Shown one piece after another: positions 50,573 to 61,962 of a DNA stretch of 64,000 nt. Source of the DNA: Buxus sempervirens (taxonomy: Eukaryota; Streptophyta; Magnoliopsida; Buxales; Buxaceae); NCBI GenBank assembly GCA_947561395.2, contig OX387184.1, positions 38,368,766-38,432,765 of the forward strand, read 5' to 3'. A model generated the notes under the pieces. That model made no database searches. It worked only from the letters and a program-made list of their open reading frames with translations, and was not told the DNA's origin. The translations under genes were made by a program, and so were the position numbers. The first letter of the stretch is position 1; each line of letters starts with the position of its first letter.

Positions 50573-51859
50573 ATGCCTCCCAAGAAAAAGTCTAGGACTG
50601 ATTCTCCTTCCACATCTTCTCCACCAGTGAGAACCTCTCCGGTTGTCTCTTCTCCACCGGTGAGACCTCCATCCCCTTCACCTTCATTTGAACCATTCAT
50701 TGGAAATGGTTTGTCTGATTATAATGATTTCTTCAAGCACAGGCCACTCCTCTTGGAAAGGGCCATTAAGCTTGACTCCTTCTCTGATACTCCGCTCTTC
50801 TCCTTGTTTTCGGACAATGGATGGAAGAAATTTGCTCTGATAAGTGGTTTTGCTTATCAAGACCTGGTTCGAGAGTTCTATTCGAACCTCCACCATCTTC
50901 ATCTTGCAAATCAAGGCTTTGTCAAAGCCTATGTCCGGGGCATCTCTTTCGACTTCTCGAAAGATCTTATCTCCTCTCTTCCAGACCTGCCCATTGTTGA
51001 ATTTCCGTCTTTTGACTTTCTAGCCTCTCACTCTGATCCTCCCATGGAGTCAATAATTTCTTCTCTTATTGTTCAGGGTGCTCCCACCTTTATAAAAAAT
51101 AAGCCAAACTATCTTCCTCATGGCTATCTTCAAGATCTTCTCAGGATCTTGAATCTGTTCATTTGTGCTTCTCTTGTGCCCTCAGATCATCATTCTGAGA
51201 TTTCTCACTCTCGAGCAAGACTCCTTCATGCTCTATGGAACAGAGACAGTGTCTGTCTCCCTTCCATCATCTTCAATCAGATCATTCAGTCTCGGAATTT
51301 GAAATCCAAGACTTCTGCTCTTCCCTTTGGGATTTTCATCACTTACTTGTGCATTCACCAAGGGATCCTACCTGATCCGGTTGAATTGATCCTTCACCCC
51401 AAACCTCCCATTGATGCCTCCACCCTTACCAGAAGCAAAAGATTTAATCCTTTTCGGTTGGCTTCTTCGGAGCCTTCTTCTTCTCAATCCTCCTTGTCCA
51501 ATTCTGATGCTATGGCAATCATGGACAAGTTGAATTCCATGCAAGCCTCCCAGGAGGCTTTCAATTCTGAAGTAAGGGTTCACATGCTCATGATGAGCAT
51601 GTTCAAATCCGAGACCCAAGAGAAGCTGGATAAGCTCGCAAAGGATGTAGATTTTGCATGTGGCGAGGTGCAAATGGATGTTGCTGCGCAGCAACGCATG
51701 CAAAATGAAGCTGATCAATTTCTGAGTAGCATTCGCAAAACCCAGTTGGAAATGGATCACAAGTTGTGTTGGCTGCACTCCCGGTCCCAAGATGCGTACA
51801 GGCATTATTCAAGAACTTGGGAACCAAAACCTCCTCCCAGAAAGGGGGAGTGTCATTGA
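50573..51859 (+). CDS. Extra ORF of copia element H (env-position protein), intact
   Basis: The frame encodes 428 aa from the first ATG (MPPKKKSRTD, context TCATCATGCC) to TGA at 51859. Residues 1-40 are basic then proline/serine rich, with KKKSR as a possible nuclear signal. Residues about 60-290 resemble the plant transposon protein domain (Transposase_32 type): LVREFYSNLHHL, FVKAYVRGISFDFS, LISSLPDLP, ICASLVPSDHH, SARLLHALW-like and ALPFGIFITYLCIHQGI. The last 110 residues are polar and helical, likely coiled coil. No membrane span lies in this form, so it is envelope-like by position only. Function is unknown. Unlike gag-pol it has no stop or shift, and it is preceded by its own promoter-like block. 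Confidence 0.8.
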   Translation: MPPKKKSRTDSPSTSSPPVRTSPVVSSPPVRPPSPSPSFEPFIGNGLSDYNDFFKHRPLLLERAIKLDSFSDTPLFSLFSDNGWKKFALISGFAYQDLVREFYSNLHHLHLANQGFVKAYVRGISFDFSKDLISSLPDLPIVEFPSFDFLASHSDPPMESIISSLIVQGAPTFIKNKPNYLPHGYLQDLLRILNLFICASLVPSDHHSEISHSRARLLHALWNRDSVCLPSIIFNQIIQSRNLKSKTSALPFGIFITYLCIHQGILPDPVELILHPKPPIDASTLTRSKRFNPFRLASSEPSSSQSSLSNSDAMAIMDKLNSMQASQEAFNSEVRVHMLMMSMFKSETQEKLDKLAKDVDFACGEVQMDVAAQQRMQNEADQFLSSIRKTQLEMDHKLCWLHSRSQDAYRHYSRTWEPKPPPRKGECH

Positions 51860-52093
51860 TGATGCTGCTGCTAGTTGATGAACCTTTTCGTTTTGTTTGT
51901 TCTGTTGTTTTTGTGTTTTCTGGAAGATGGTTTAAGGGGGAGTGAATGTATATATCTTCTGAACAATGTATATTTTTTTTGAAATGAATGAAATTCTGAG
52001 TTCTCCCTTATCATTGTGATTTGAATGCTTAAATGGAAATCAATATCTAAATTTGATATTAAGCACTGTTTTAAGTTTGTTGTCCGGCATTTG

Positions 52094-52105
52094 CCAAGGG
52101 GAGAT
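52094..52105 (+). promoter_or_regulatory. Polypurine tract of element H
   Basis: ccaaggggagat directly before the 3' LTR start at 52106. Confidence 0.8.
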
Positions 52106-52644
52106 TGTAAGTGTGAAAACTTACACTCCTTATATGGCAAATGTTTGACAAATTATATCTTCTAATAATCCTCAAGATGTGCAGAATCAAAATGTAAGTT
52201 TTGTGAATTTAGTAAAGAGGAAGGTGATGCTGCCACACCGCTACCACTTCGCTGGTAGCTCAAGGAAATGTAAGGTTTTCTAAATAAAGAACATTTCATA
52301 AAGGCACTTGCGAGGAACAACGCCGTTACCACTCCGCTGGCAGCGCATAAGTGAAATAGCACTTTGAAAGTAAAGAACACGCACCTGCGTCGTAAGGCGA
52401 CGCCGACATGCCGCTGGTAGCGCAGAGCAAGATTGAAGAATCTAAAAATCAGTTGTGCACTTGCCGCGTTCCCTCCCGCTAGCAGCGCGCTGGCAGCGCG
52501 CCCTTAACTGGGTCAATTTGGATTTGAGCGAGACTTGAGTTCGCTTCTAGCCGTCTACCCCGATCGCAAGGCGACGCCACCAGCGCTCGATGCGATCTGA
52601 GTTTTCTTCTTTAAATAGACGAGCTGTATTTTTTTTAAAAGTAC
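52106..52644 (+). repeat. 3' LTR of element H, first part
   Basis: Nearly identical to 43151-43680, with six substitutions and an 11-bp duplication (ctggcagcgcg) in the fourth GC module. It is broken at 52644 by element E. Confidence 0.93.
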
Positions 52645-53186
52645 TGTCAGCATCCCATTTTTGCATTATAAAATTGCCCAAGAAGCATATCTTAAACCGG
52701 CATATATGTGGGCACGTAAATCGAGGTTTTTATAGTGGACCCATCTTTTTGAAATAACAAGCCCATAATAAAGAGAATTCTGAGCTGATTCTGATGCACC
52801 AAACCGTGCTCAAATCGGATGTCAAACGGCTAAGTTATGAATAAAATAAATAAAGGGTAGTTTGGGGATTTTTACAAAACCGAAATTGGATGCCACATGG
52901 CAGCCACGTGTACGCCATGGTGGCTGCTATGTAACCAATGACAAATTAAAATTTTGTGGGGTTGTTTTAGTAAATAAGTAAGTTGCCTTATGCAAATAAA
53001 TAACAAAGTTAATAAAAGTTTAAGATTAAAAAAAACAATAATAATAAAAATAAACATAGAGAAATGAGTTGGACGAATTGGTCCAACTCATATTCTCTTG
53101 AGATATTGAAACAAAGCTTAAAAAATATATAAGCCTAATAAAATTGTGGGACAAAATGGACTTTCACCAAACCTAATTGAATGAGG

Positions 53187-53447
53187 GTGTTTAAGAGAGG
53201 AAGAGGAAGGGTTAGTTGTTTAAGAGAGGAAGAGGAAGGGTTAGACTTTAAGAGAGGAAGAAGAAGGGTTAGTTGTTTAAGAAGAGGAAGAGGAAGGGTT
53301 AGTTGTTTAAGAGAGGAAGAGGAAGGGTTAGTTGTTTAAGAGAGGAAGAAGAAGGGTTTGTTGTTTAAGAAGAGGAAGAGGAAGGGTTAGTTGTTTAAGA
53401 AGAGGAAGAGGAAGAGTTAAGGGTTTAAGAGAGGAAGAGGAAAGGTT
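53187..53447 (+). repeat. GA-rich minisatellite in the LTR of element E
   Basis: About eight units of 29-33 bp with the pattern gtttaagagaggaagaggaa followed by gggttagtt. It is absent from the other LTR of the same element because of a deletion. Confidence 0.93.
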
Positions 53448-53480
53448 TGGGATTAAGAATTTGAAGGGGTGGGAATCCTC

Positions 53481-53487
53481 TATAAAA
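53481..53487 (+). promoter_or_regulatory. TATA box in the 5' LTR of element E
   Basis: TATAAAA within CTCTATAAAAGGGC, soon after the minisatellite; probable transcription start about 30 bp downstream. Confidence 0.6.
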
Positions 53488-54846
53488 GGGCTTGAAGTTG
53501 AGAGCAAAAGGGGTGGAGAAAAAAAAGGAGAGAGTTCTTTAAAGCAAAGAAGGAAGAAAGAAAAAAGGTGAAAGAAGTTTGTGCAAGAAAAAGGGGGGAA
53601 ACATTCGGAGTTGTGCTTACCAGTTTCCGGGAAATCGACTCCATACCAGGTTTTTATTTTATTTGTTGATTCTTTAATCAAGTATTTTTTTAGTATTGTT
53701 AAATTGTCAAAGTGAAAATAATACAAAGCATGTTATTGTTATGGCCGAATGTGTTATTTCATGTTAGTGTTGTTAAATAAAGCATGTCACGGTTATGACC
53801 AAAAAAAAAAAATTTCTGTTGAACGATTGTTTTTGGAAGTGGAATTTTGAGAATTTGATAAGCTATCATGCCTAATTTGCTATTCTGAAAAGTTCAAGGA
53901 TTTATAAAAGAACTTATTGTATTTTATGTTTAGTCCTTCTTTAAAACCCTTTTTTAAGAACCCCTAGGTTTCATTTATTATTTCTTTATTTCTTTCATGT
54001 TATTTCTTTAATTCTTTTCTTAATTTTGTTAATTATTTTTAGATAATATGCTTAATTAACATATTTAACTATACTAACCAGATTTTTTTTTATTCTTTTC
54101 TTAATTCTTAGATAATAGGCTTAACTACCATATTTAATTTTAATCATAAGCTTAAACATTTGTAACTTTTATTAATTTCTTATAACACTTCTCATCTTAT
54201 CCAAATCCTTAAAAAATGGAAAAATAAAGTGTAATCTTCAATGATTAAATATGATTGAATTTTTTTACACATGCTTTGTGCAAATAAATTATCATAAAAA
54301 AAAGAAGAAAACAATATAAAATGATTGGGATAATGGAGCATGTTAATTCCTCTTATCTCTTGTATATATGAGAAATATAAGATAAAAAATAAATAAAAAA
54401 TAAAAAGAAAAAGAAAAAAAATATATATTTTGAAGTAACCAAGTACATTGCTCCATGATAAAATGTTTGATTTAGATTTCTTTATTTTGGATTTTTTATA
54501 TATGTATTATACATGATGTAGTATAGCAACCTTCATTCCTCCAATATTTGTATACATGTGATCATAAAAAGAATAAATAAAAAATATATAAAAGATTTTA
54601 AAAAAAAGAAGAATTAAATAATAGTAAAACAACCCAAATATTATCCAACTAATTTAAGGAAACCCATTTCGGTGGGGCAACCCAGGGTGTTCAAGGACTT
54701 CCCTGGGTTGTAATCGGGTCACTTATCCGGAATCACTGGTTCAGACCAAAAGTCAACAAGGTGTCTACCTGCACCATTTCAGGTAGTGTCGACTCCATAA
54801 AAGACATGTAACACCCTTTTTCCACACGCCCGAGGTGCGCACAGCT

Positions 54847-54864
54847 TGGCGACTCTGCTGGGGA
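54847..54864 (+). promoter_or_regulatory. Primer binding site of element E
   Basis: TGGCGACTCTGCTGGGGA, three bases after the LTR. This form resembles the arginine-tRNA-type sites known from Ogre/Tat elements; the exact tRNA is not proven here. Confidence 0.75.
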
Positions 54865-56470
54865 CCGACCTCACCCTGTTTGATTAGTTGGATTATAATG
54901 GGTTTATTCTTTGCACATGTGCACACACTTGCACATGCACGCACACTCTTTTTGTACATATGCACACACTTGCACAAATGGGTCAAGGAAGATTTGCCGT
55001 CTTATTTAGTAAGTGTTGAATATACACAAGAACATATTCTGGGGAGTTCGGTCATAAAGGACGAGATAATTGCCTAAGGAAATTGGTTTTTAAGTGGGAA
55101 CACTGTGACCCCTCCAATTACCTAGGAACTCTCCCGGAACATTGTTTTGTGTACCAATTCATCACTTTACTATATGAGACAGTGAAAATTACTTCCCATG
55201 CACACATGTGCACTCACACACACTGTGGTTTCTTTAGATGCTTTGATATAAATTGTGTGGGGTGACACGCGCGAGGGAGCCCGCGTGGATGATCCGATTG
55301 AATGATTACCAAAACCTAGATCTCTCTAGCAGCCACCCTTCTTTATTGTATAAACAAATTTTGGGATGGTATTAGCCTCACACGCCCTTGGCTTGCCAGG
55401 GAAAGCGAGGTAAAACATCCCCCCAGGTATTTGGATTCCTATAGCGCCACTGGTTTCTTGCCGTGGTATGCGAGGGTCTAATACTTGGCTCAGACCCTTG
55501 TAGGCATTTGTCTCGGGCTAGGTACCCTTTTCCCACCTAATGCTCTGATACACCCTATTATGTGAATGTGAATGTGAATGATGAATGAAGTCTAAAACCC
55601 AAGAGTCCATCAGGGGCAACAACCCTTGTCTTCTTTTGTATCAAATTGAGTAGACCCTAGATTCTGGGCTACCTCAGCCCTAAATTAGGGAGCTTACCTA
55701 AACTTTGATCAGGGGAACCACCCCAGATCCATGCATTGAGTCCTGAGAGCCGTGGGCCTCGACCCATTGAGTCCGTAGGAAGTATCTTGAGTCCGGATCA
55801 GTCTTTAAGCAAATGAAAGCAGGCCAGATCAGAACAGAGAAATTTGAACCCTAGATTTAGGCCTTTTTAACCTACCCTTTTTGAATCAAATGTATCCTTT
55901 CTTAGAGTTCTCAAAAACCCTAAGATTGCATTCTCTTTCAGTTTTTTGAACATCATGTAATTTTCGCCCTAGCTGGCAAGTTGTAAGTTTTACATCAACA
56001 AATGAAAGAGCAGATAAAAGAATAAGGCTGGTCAGGACTTGGGTGTACTTCCTTACACAAGTATGTCTAGAAGTTGTGCCTTGACAGGCACCAACCCTTA
56101 GGATCACACACTTTTTATTTCAGTTTAATGCTTTAATTCTAATTTTGAATGGACAGAACAAAAGCATAAAAAAAGCAGTAAATCAATTTGCAGATGCTTG
56201 TTGGAAAAACCCCAATTTTCGGTTATGCAAAATCGCGATATCTGGTCACATTAGACCTCTTCCTTCTAATCCTACTCTTTAAGTATTCTAATATTAATAC
56301 CTATAGGAGTTTCTTAAAGCACTCATGGATTGAACTTAGATCACACTCGAATGCATCTTATTCACAAGATCACTCGGTTTTTGCCCTGGATCCAACGATC
56401 CAAATTGGTGGCGTTTGAAGATGGCCCCGTCAAGACCAACCCTTCAGATGAGCCCGGAGGCGGCTATTTT
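54865..56470 (+). other. Leader of element E, no gene
   Basis: Non-coding, with CA/TG-rich patches (54910-54970, 55200-55230). No open frame that looks real. Confidence 0.6.
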
Positions 56471-56473
56471 TAG

Positions 56474-56795
56474 CCCTTCCCCTGTGGAGATATAAGTCCA
56501 AAAATTGTGGTGCCTGGTGACCGATTCTTAAATCGGAGACCAACTGGGTGAACCCGGGTATTTGCTTTTTAGCTTATCCCCTGCGGAGACATAAGTCCAA
56601 AAATTGTGGTGCTTGGTGACCAATTCTTAAATCGGAGACCAACTGGGTGAACTCGGGTATTTGCTTTTTTATCCCCTGTGGAGACATAAGTCCAAAATTT
56701 GTGGCGCCTGGCGACCGATTCTTAAATCGGAGACCAGCTGGGTGAGCCCGGGTGTTGTTTTTTTAGTTCACCCCCTACGGAGACATAAGTCCAAT
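56474..56795 (+). repeat. Tandem array 1 in the leader of element E (about 97-bp unit)
   Basis: Three full units and a partial one share ggagacataagtccaaaa and attcttaaatcggagacca, then CTGGGTGA. Confidence 0.93.
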
Positions 56796-56857
56796 CCCGT
56801 GATATTGAGTTCAATTCATTATAAGCAAGCTCCGGTTCATTAGGGCATGAGCCAAGA

Positions 56858-57248
56858 GGTTCTCTTTCCTTGTCGTAAGCGACTAAAATAGATCAAATTC
56901 TTTAGGTTCTCTTTCCTTGCTGACTTGACGCAGCTAAAACAGATCAATCCCTTGGGTTCTTTTTCCCAATTGTCCACAGACGACTAAAACAGACCATTAG
57001 ACATTGGGTTCTCTCTCCCAGTTGCCTTTGTGCAACTAAAATAGATCACTACCTTGGGTTCTCTCTCCCAGTTGTCCATAGACGACTAGAACAGACCAAT
57101 AGACATAGGGTTCTCTCTCCCAGTTGTCTTTGTACAGCTAAAACAGATCATTCCTTCAAGTTTTCTCTCCCAGTTGCCTTTGTGTAACTAAAAAGATACA
57201 TTTTCAAAGATTCCCCCTAAGTTGCTTCCACACAGTTAAATCAAATCA
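56858..57248 (+). repeat. Tandem array 2 in the leader of element E (about 50-bp unit)
   Basis: About eight units start GGTTCTCTCTCCCAGTTG and end with AACTAAAA(C/T)AGATCA. Several units alternate between a CCTTTGTGCAACTA and a TCCATAGACGACTA version, giving a roughly 100-bp dimer. Confidence 0.9.
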
Positions 57249-57474
57249 CAAATTTGATCTAGATTGACCATGGCAAAGAAAAAAAAAATTAAGAATATGC
57301 AAATAGATTCCAAAAGCAAAAACAAAAAAAAAAAAAAACAAACAAACAAACATAAAAAATATGTAAAAATGATTAATTGCCAAATAAATGCACTAACTTT
57401 TGTAAAATGATCAACAGGTATCCAAAATTGCTCCCAGAAGCCCATACAATCTTCGATCTCGCAAAAGATTGGAT

Positions 57475-59038
57475 ATGGATGCACAAGGAAATCAAACTCC
57501 GCCAGCTCAGTACCAAGCGGAATCTAGTGAAACCCAAGTGGTTAATGACCTAACCCAAAAGGTCGAAAACATGACTATGGTTATTCAGTCCCTCATGGCA
57601 GAGATCAGGGATCTGAAACAAGTTCAACCAATAGTTCCGATCACTCAACAGCACCAACCACCACTTCCACCACGAGCAGAATTGCCAGCAATACCGCTTC
57701 CACCACAACCAGCATAACCTCCACCTATGGCACCGCCACAGCAAGCTGTTCCATTCCCACCCCTGTGGTAGATCTTGTCCACCCGATACAGCAGCAAGAA
57801 CAATTCGCGCCTGTCCAACTGGGGCAGGATGAAGAAGACTGGTATAGAACGCAAGAAGCTCAATTTGAGGCCCGTTTGGCGGCCATGAAGGAAGATCTTT
57901 TGAAGCAACTACAGCCAAACACGGTTCAGAATGAGGCTACTCTGGAAAACCTCTGTTTTTCTCAGATATACAACTCCCTGCCAAGTTCAAATGTCCTGAG
58001 TTGCACCAGTTTAATGGAACTGGTTGTCCGCTAAACCATTTAAGGTCGTATTCAGGCGACATGTGCCAATACGCAAAAAATGAGAAAATCATGGTACAGT
58101 TCTTTCAGCGGTCTTTAACTGGGGCTGCTTATTATTGGTTTTTGAGCTTAGACAAAGCCAAGATAAAGACTTGGAATGATCTCGCTGCAGTGTTCATTCA
58201 GCAATATCGTTTGAACAGCCAGATGGTTCAAACAAGGGCAGAGCTGCAAAGGTTAGCAAAGAAGAGTCATGAATCAGTTCGAGACTATGCTAAGAGATGG
58301 AAAGAGTTGGCAACACTGGTCCAACCACCACTTCTAGAACAAGAGATGGCATCTTTGTTTATAGCATCACTTGGTCAACCTTTCTTCACTCTATTACTGG
58401 GGCAAAGTTCTGCAAGTTTCAATGACTTGATTTTGACAGCTGACAGAATTGAAGATGCAGTAAGGTCAGGAAAGATAGATAGCAGTGGGCAAAATGCCAC
58501 TCAGAGGAGACCAATGGCGAATCAAAGCAATAGAAGCCAGGGGCAGGAGCAACCATGGAGAACTGAAGGGCAGGCAGTGAACTATGTTCAACCTACTCAA
58601 CCTTATCACATCTCCCAGAGGTCCTTGACAACAGCTCCACAGAATCAGGGACAAATGGCCGTACCATATCAGGGTCCACCAAGAAGGACAAGAGAAAAAA
58701 TGGAGGCAAGGCTGAGAAGAGTATTCACTCCACTTCCCTACACACCAGCTGAGTTACTACCCACATTACTGAAAGGAGGGTATTTGCAAATCAAGCCGCT
58801 AAATCCTAGAACATTCATCGGCAAGAATTACAATCCTAATGAGAGATGTGGGTGCCACTCAAGGGCACGAGGACATGACACCAACAGATGTTGGGATCTG
58901 AGGCATGATATCCAAGACTTGATTGATCAGAAACGCCTCACCGTGGACCCTCCTACTCCAACCAACACACCAGCCACTGCTGTGACTCAAAACCCTCTTC
59001 CAGATCACAAGGGGGCATCTTCAAGCGGGACAAGTTGA
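57475..59038 (+). pseudogene. Ty3/gypsy gag of element E, two frame shifts
   Basis: The N-terminal part (from ATG at 57475, MDAQGNQTPP, then a coiled-coil-like run to a proline-rich stretch) ends at 57717. The next part (57765-58034) and the main part (58001-59038) are in other frames. The main part has the retrotransposon gag core: FQRSLTGAAYYWFLSLDKAK, WNDLAAVFIQQYRLNSQM, RELATL-like ARELQRLAKKSHESVRDYA region and LLEQEMASLFIASL. Near the C-terminus CGCHSRARGHDTNRCWDLRH is the zinc-finger-like segment of Tat-type gag, followed by IQDLIDQ. The gag packages element RNA into virus-like particles. Loss of frame suggests this copy also needs gag in trans. Confidence 0.88.
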
Positions 59039-61949
59039 AGAAATCAAGCAAGGTTGCAAGGCGCAACCAACTCCCGGACATGGTTCTCCTCCAAGTCCAC
59101 CATTTCGAGGCTAAGTTAAAATTTTTTTTTTTGCACCGACTATCCCAAGCGGGATCAATCATTTTGTAAGTGTTTTTGCATACCTTTACTTTCACGCAAA
59201 CTTTAAAAACTTTTGAAAAAATAAATAAATAAATAAGAAAAAAAAATTGGCAAGTGCTTGGTCGATGATGACATCGCTCTGAGACCACCACCCTTTCGGC
59301 ATGACCATGATCATGGAAAGATGCCAAGTTGCTCAAAGGTGTCTTCAGCTGGGTGCAAGATATTGCTCCTGTGAGAACCTTTACTGAGCCAGTGGCCATC
59401 CTTTCCTGATCCAGACCTTGATTTTCCTTCCACACCTATTTTTACATTGGGCTAGAGCGATCCTTGAAAGCAAAGAGAGGAAAAGAAAAAGTGCCTAAAC
59501 CAGCTAAGGATCAAGGCTGACTTTTGCATCATGTCTTTGAGAAAGGATGAGAGGCCATCCTTCTGCATCCTGAATCAATAATCGCTAGTCAAACACTTTG
59601 GGCTTGTTCGTGTTATTCAAATACCTGTATTGTGTCTAGCCACCCCACACTGGGGCAGAGCCAAAAAGAATAAGAACAAAAGGAAGCAAACTATTCCTGA
59701 ACTAAATTTGCATTGAATACCTAAACCAAGTTGTCACAACTTCTGCAAAATGATGAAAGGCCATCCTTGCTTATCTATCAAGTCTTCAAAACAAAATCCC
59801 TAGTCAAATCAGTTGAGCCTAATTTTTTGTTTTTTTTTGTTTTTCTAACCCATTGAGTCATGAGCCCTAAACATAGTGCTTGGTATGAAAGAAGAGAAAG
59901 AAAAAAAAAACATGGATGTGCAAAAATGAAGCAAAAAGAAAACAGAAAGCACACTAGGGTATACGAATCAAGGCGGAGACCCAAAGCAAATGAAAGAAAA
60001 GGGCAAGGAAAAGGCGAAGGTCGCAAAAGACCCAATAAGAAAATGAAAGAAAATGAAAAGGCATTGACAAGGCCCAAGCAGTCAAGAAAAGGTTCAAAAC
60101 ATGACTCAACCCATTTGTAAAACTTTGAGCCATCTTCCCTTTCTTTCAAAAACCAAGACCTCAGACTTCGTTTCATCCTATGAGAAAGTCCTTTTTGATT
60201 GCAGAAAATGTGACATTTGGATCTATGTAGATCGGTGATGAAGGAATTCAAAAGAAGAATCAGCTTTAGCAAGACACAAACCGTTAACCTAAGAAACACA
60301 AGAACTTGAGATTTATATCCCATCATTTCTTAAACTTAAAACTCAGCCAATGTTTCGTCCTATTTTAAAGACCTCTTAGATCTAAAGGACATGATGCATG
60401 AAAGTCAGTTTAAACCCTTAAACTCGGGCAGGCACTAACCTCGGGGAGAAAAAGAAAGGGAAAGCCTTCAATTGCAAAATCTTGAAACCACTTAAGATTG
60501 GATCAAAGTGAGAAAAATTAGAATTGGGGCTGGGAAAGCATTCCTTGAGATGATCCTCATTTTAAGCCTTTGTAGAACTTCCGAGAGTCAATGACGGCAC
60601 AAGTCAAGAAATTCATGAGAAAGCCTGTCAGGCACACTGTCTCAAAACACCTCAAGCTAATAAGGCAATTTACCATGGTCATTGGTCTTGCCTTTCCCTT
60701 TTAAGCACTTGCACAAGGTTTCTAAGAAAAAGTTTTTTTTGAAAAAAAAAAAAAAATTTGTTTTCATTTCATTCCTATGCATTCACACACAAAAATAACC
60801 AAGTAAGCCACAAGTGCTTACATTTTGAATTTCAGATACCTCACTATTATCTTGAGAAATTTGCAGGCCCATGTGAGGCGGGAAATCAAGTGGTTTTGAT
60901 ACTGGAGCTAAAAAAAAAAAAAGAGCAAACAGGCAAAGGGAAAGAGAAGCAAACAAGGGGAATTCGCCATAAAGAAGATGAGTACACTCAAAAGGACACA
61001 CAAGCTTCTCATCCAAGACCCCACCAGAGAATGCCGAAAAGAAAGCAAGAGAGGTGACATCTTCCTCTACAAATGTCTAGTGGAATTTTCCTTGTCAAGA
61101 AGAAGTGATTACCCAACAGAAGAAGAATACCAATTGAAGAGAGAGACATTGTCAGACCATGAGAACCTCCGATAGGCGAAAGAACGGCGCCATTCTACAT
61201 AGAGACACACTGGGTGAAATAGAATGACAGATGAGAAGGCTCTCATAAAATTCCCAGAAGAATTTTCCTTTAAAAGGGAGTCTTACAATTCCCAGTGGAG
61301 AATCATCAAGGACAATAAAGCTCAGGCAAGCTCAAGAACAAGTGGACAAGACGTGTTTTGAAGATTTAAAGGACAGAGAAGGCCCTCATGTAATTTTCAT
61401 TTTTCCACTTTTGTATCATAGGATTTGAACCAGGATTCGGATTTCCTCGGTGAGCTTGGCAGCAATGACTCTTAGCCAAATAGAGTTAGGGAGTAGTGCA
61501 CCTACATGGGGGATGAAGAATTTCAAACTTAAAAAGTGAATAAATCTAAAAATAAAAATAATAATAAAAATAAAAATAAAAAAAATGATAAAAAAAAAGT
61601 GAATAAATTTGAAAAGATAAAAGAAGAAGTCAAAAGTCAATGGAACAAACAAGAAGAAAAGAGCATTGTTGAAGCACTTTTGCATCAACGCTGAAACAAG
61701 TCGGTGAATCTAAGTCCAATCCATCATTTTCAACTTAAACTAAAAAAGGAGAACAGTTCCAAACGCCCAATGGCAAGGAAATTTCCCAGAACTTGGAAGT
61801 GAGCTAAAGCAACGCAGAGCTTGCACCGGCGCTTCCGTATCTTTGAAAACATTAAAGGACTTGACTCATCGGTTATATCGACAGAAATGCAAAATGCAAA
61901 AATAGGGTTCTTTTTATTCTTTGTCATTCATCACCTTGGTGACTCTGAC
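59039..61949 (+). other. Non-coding 3' region of element E where pol would be expected
   Basis: 2.9 kb with A-rich stretches and no RT, RNase H or integrase motif in any frame that I can see. Its last 350 bp resemble the end of element F. Confidence 0.8.
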
Positions 61950-61962
61950 AAAGAGGGGCAGC
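61950..61962 (+). promoter_or_regulatory. Polypurine tract of element E
   Basis: aaagaggggcagc directly before the 3' LTR. Confidence 0.85.

Larger units (their letters stand above)
52645..54843 (+). repeat. 5' LTR of element E
   Basis: 2199 bp, starting TGTCAGCATCCC and ending GTGCGCACA. It includes a GA-rich minisatellite and a TATA box, CTATAAAAGGG, at 53480-53490. Confidence 0.92.

Noticed and set aside
53328-53726. 132-codon minus-strand frame with repeated LPLPLLKQ
   Set aside because: It is the GA-rich minisatellite in the LTR read backwards; not a gene.
56474-57248. CRISPR-like array
   Set aside because: Units are adjacent diverged tandem repeats without unique spacers, in a plant retrotransposon.
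59778-60326. 182-codon hydrophobic minus-strand frame in element E
   Set aside because: It is the reverse of A/G-rich non-coding sequence; Phe/Leu/Ser-rich composition and no recognisable domain.
61416-61688. Phe/Ile-rich minus-strand frame
   Set aside because: Reverse reading of AAT/AAA low-complexity sequence.
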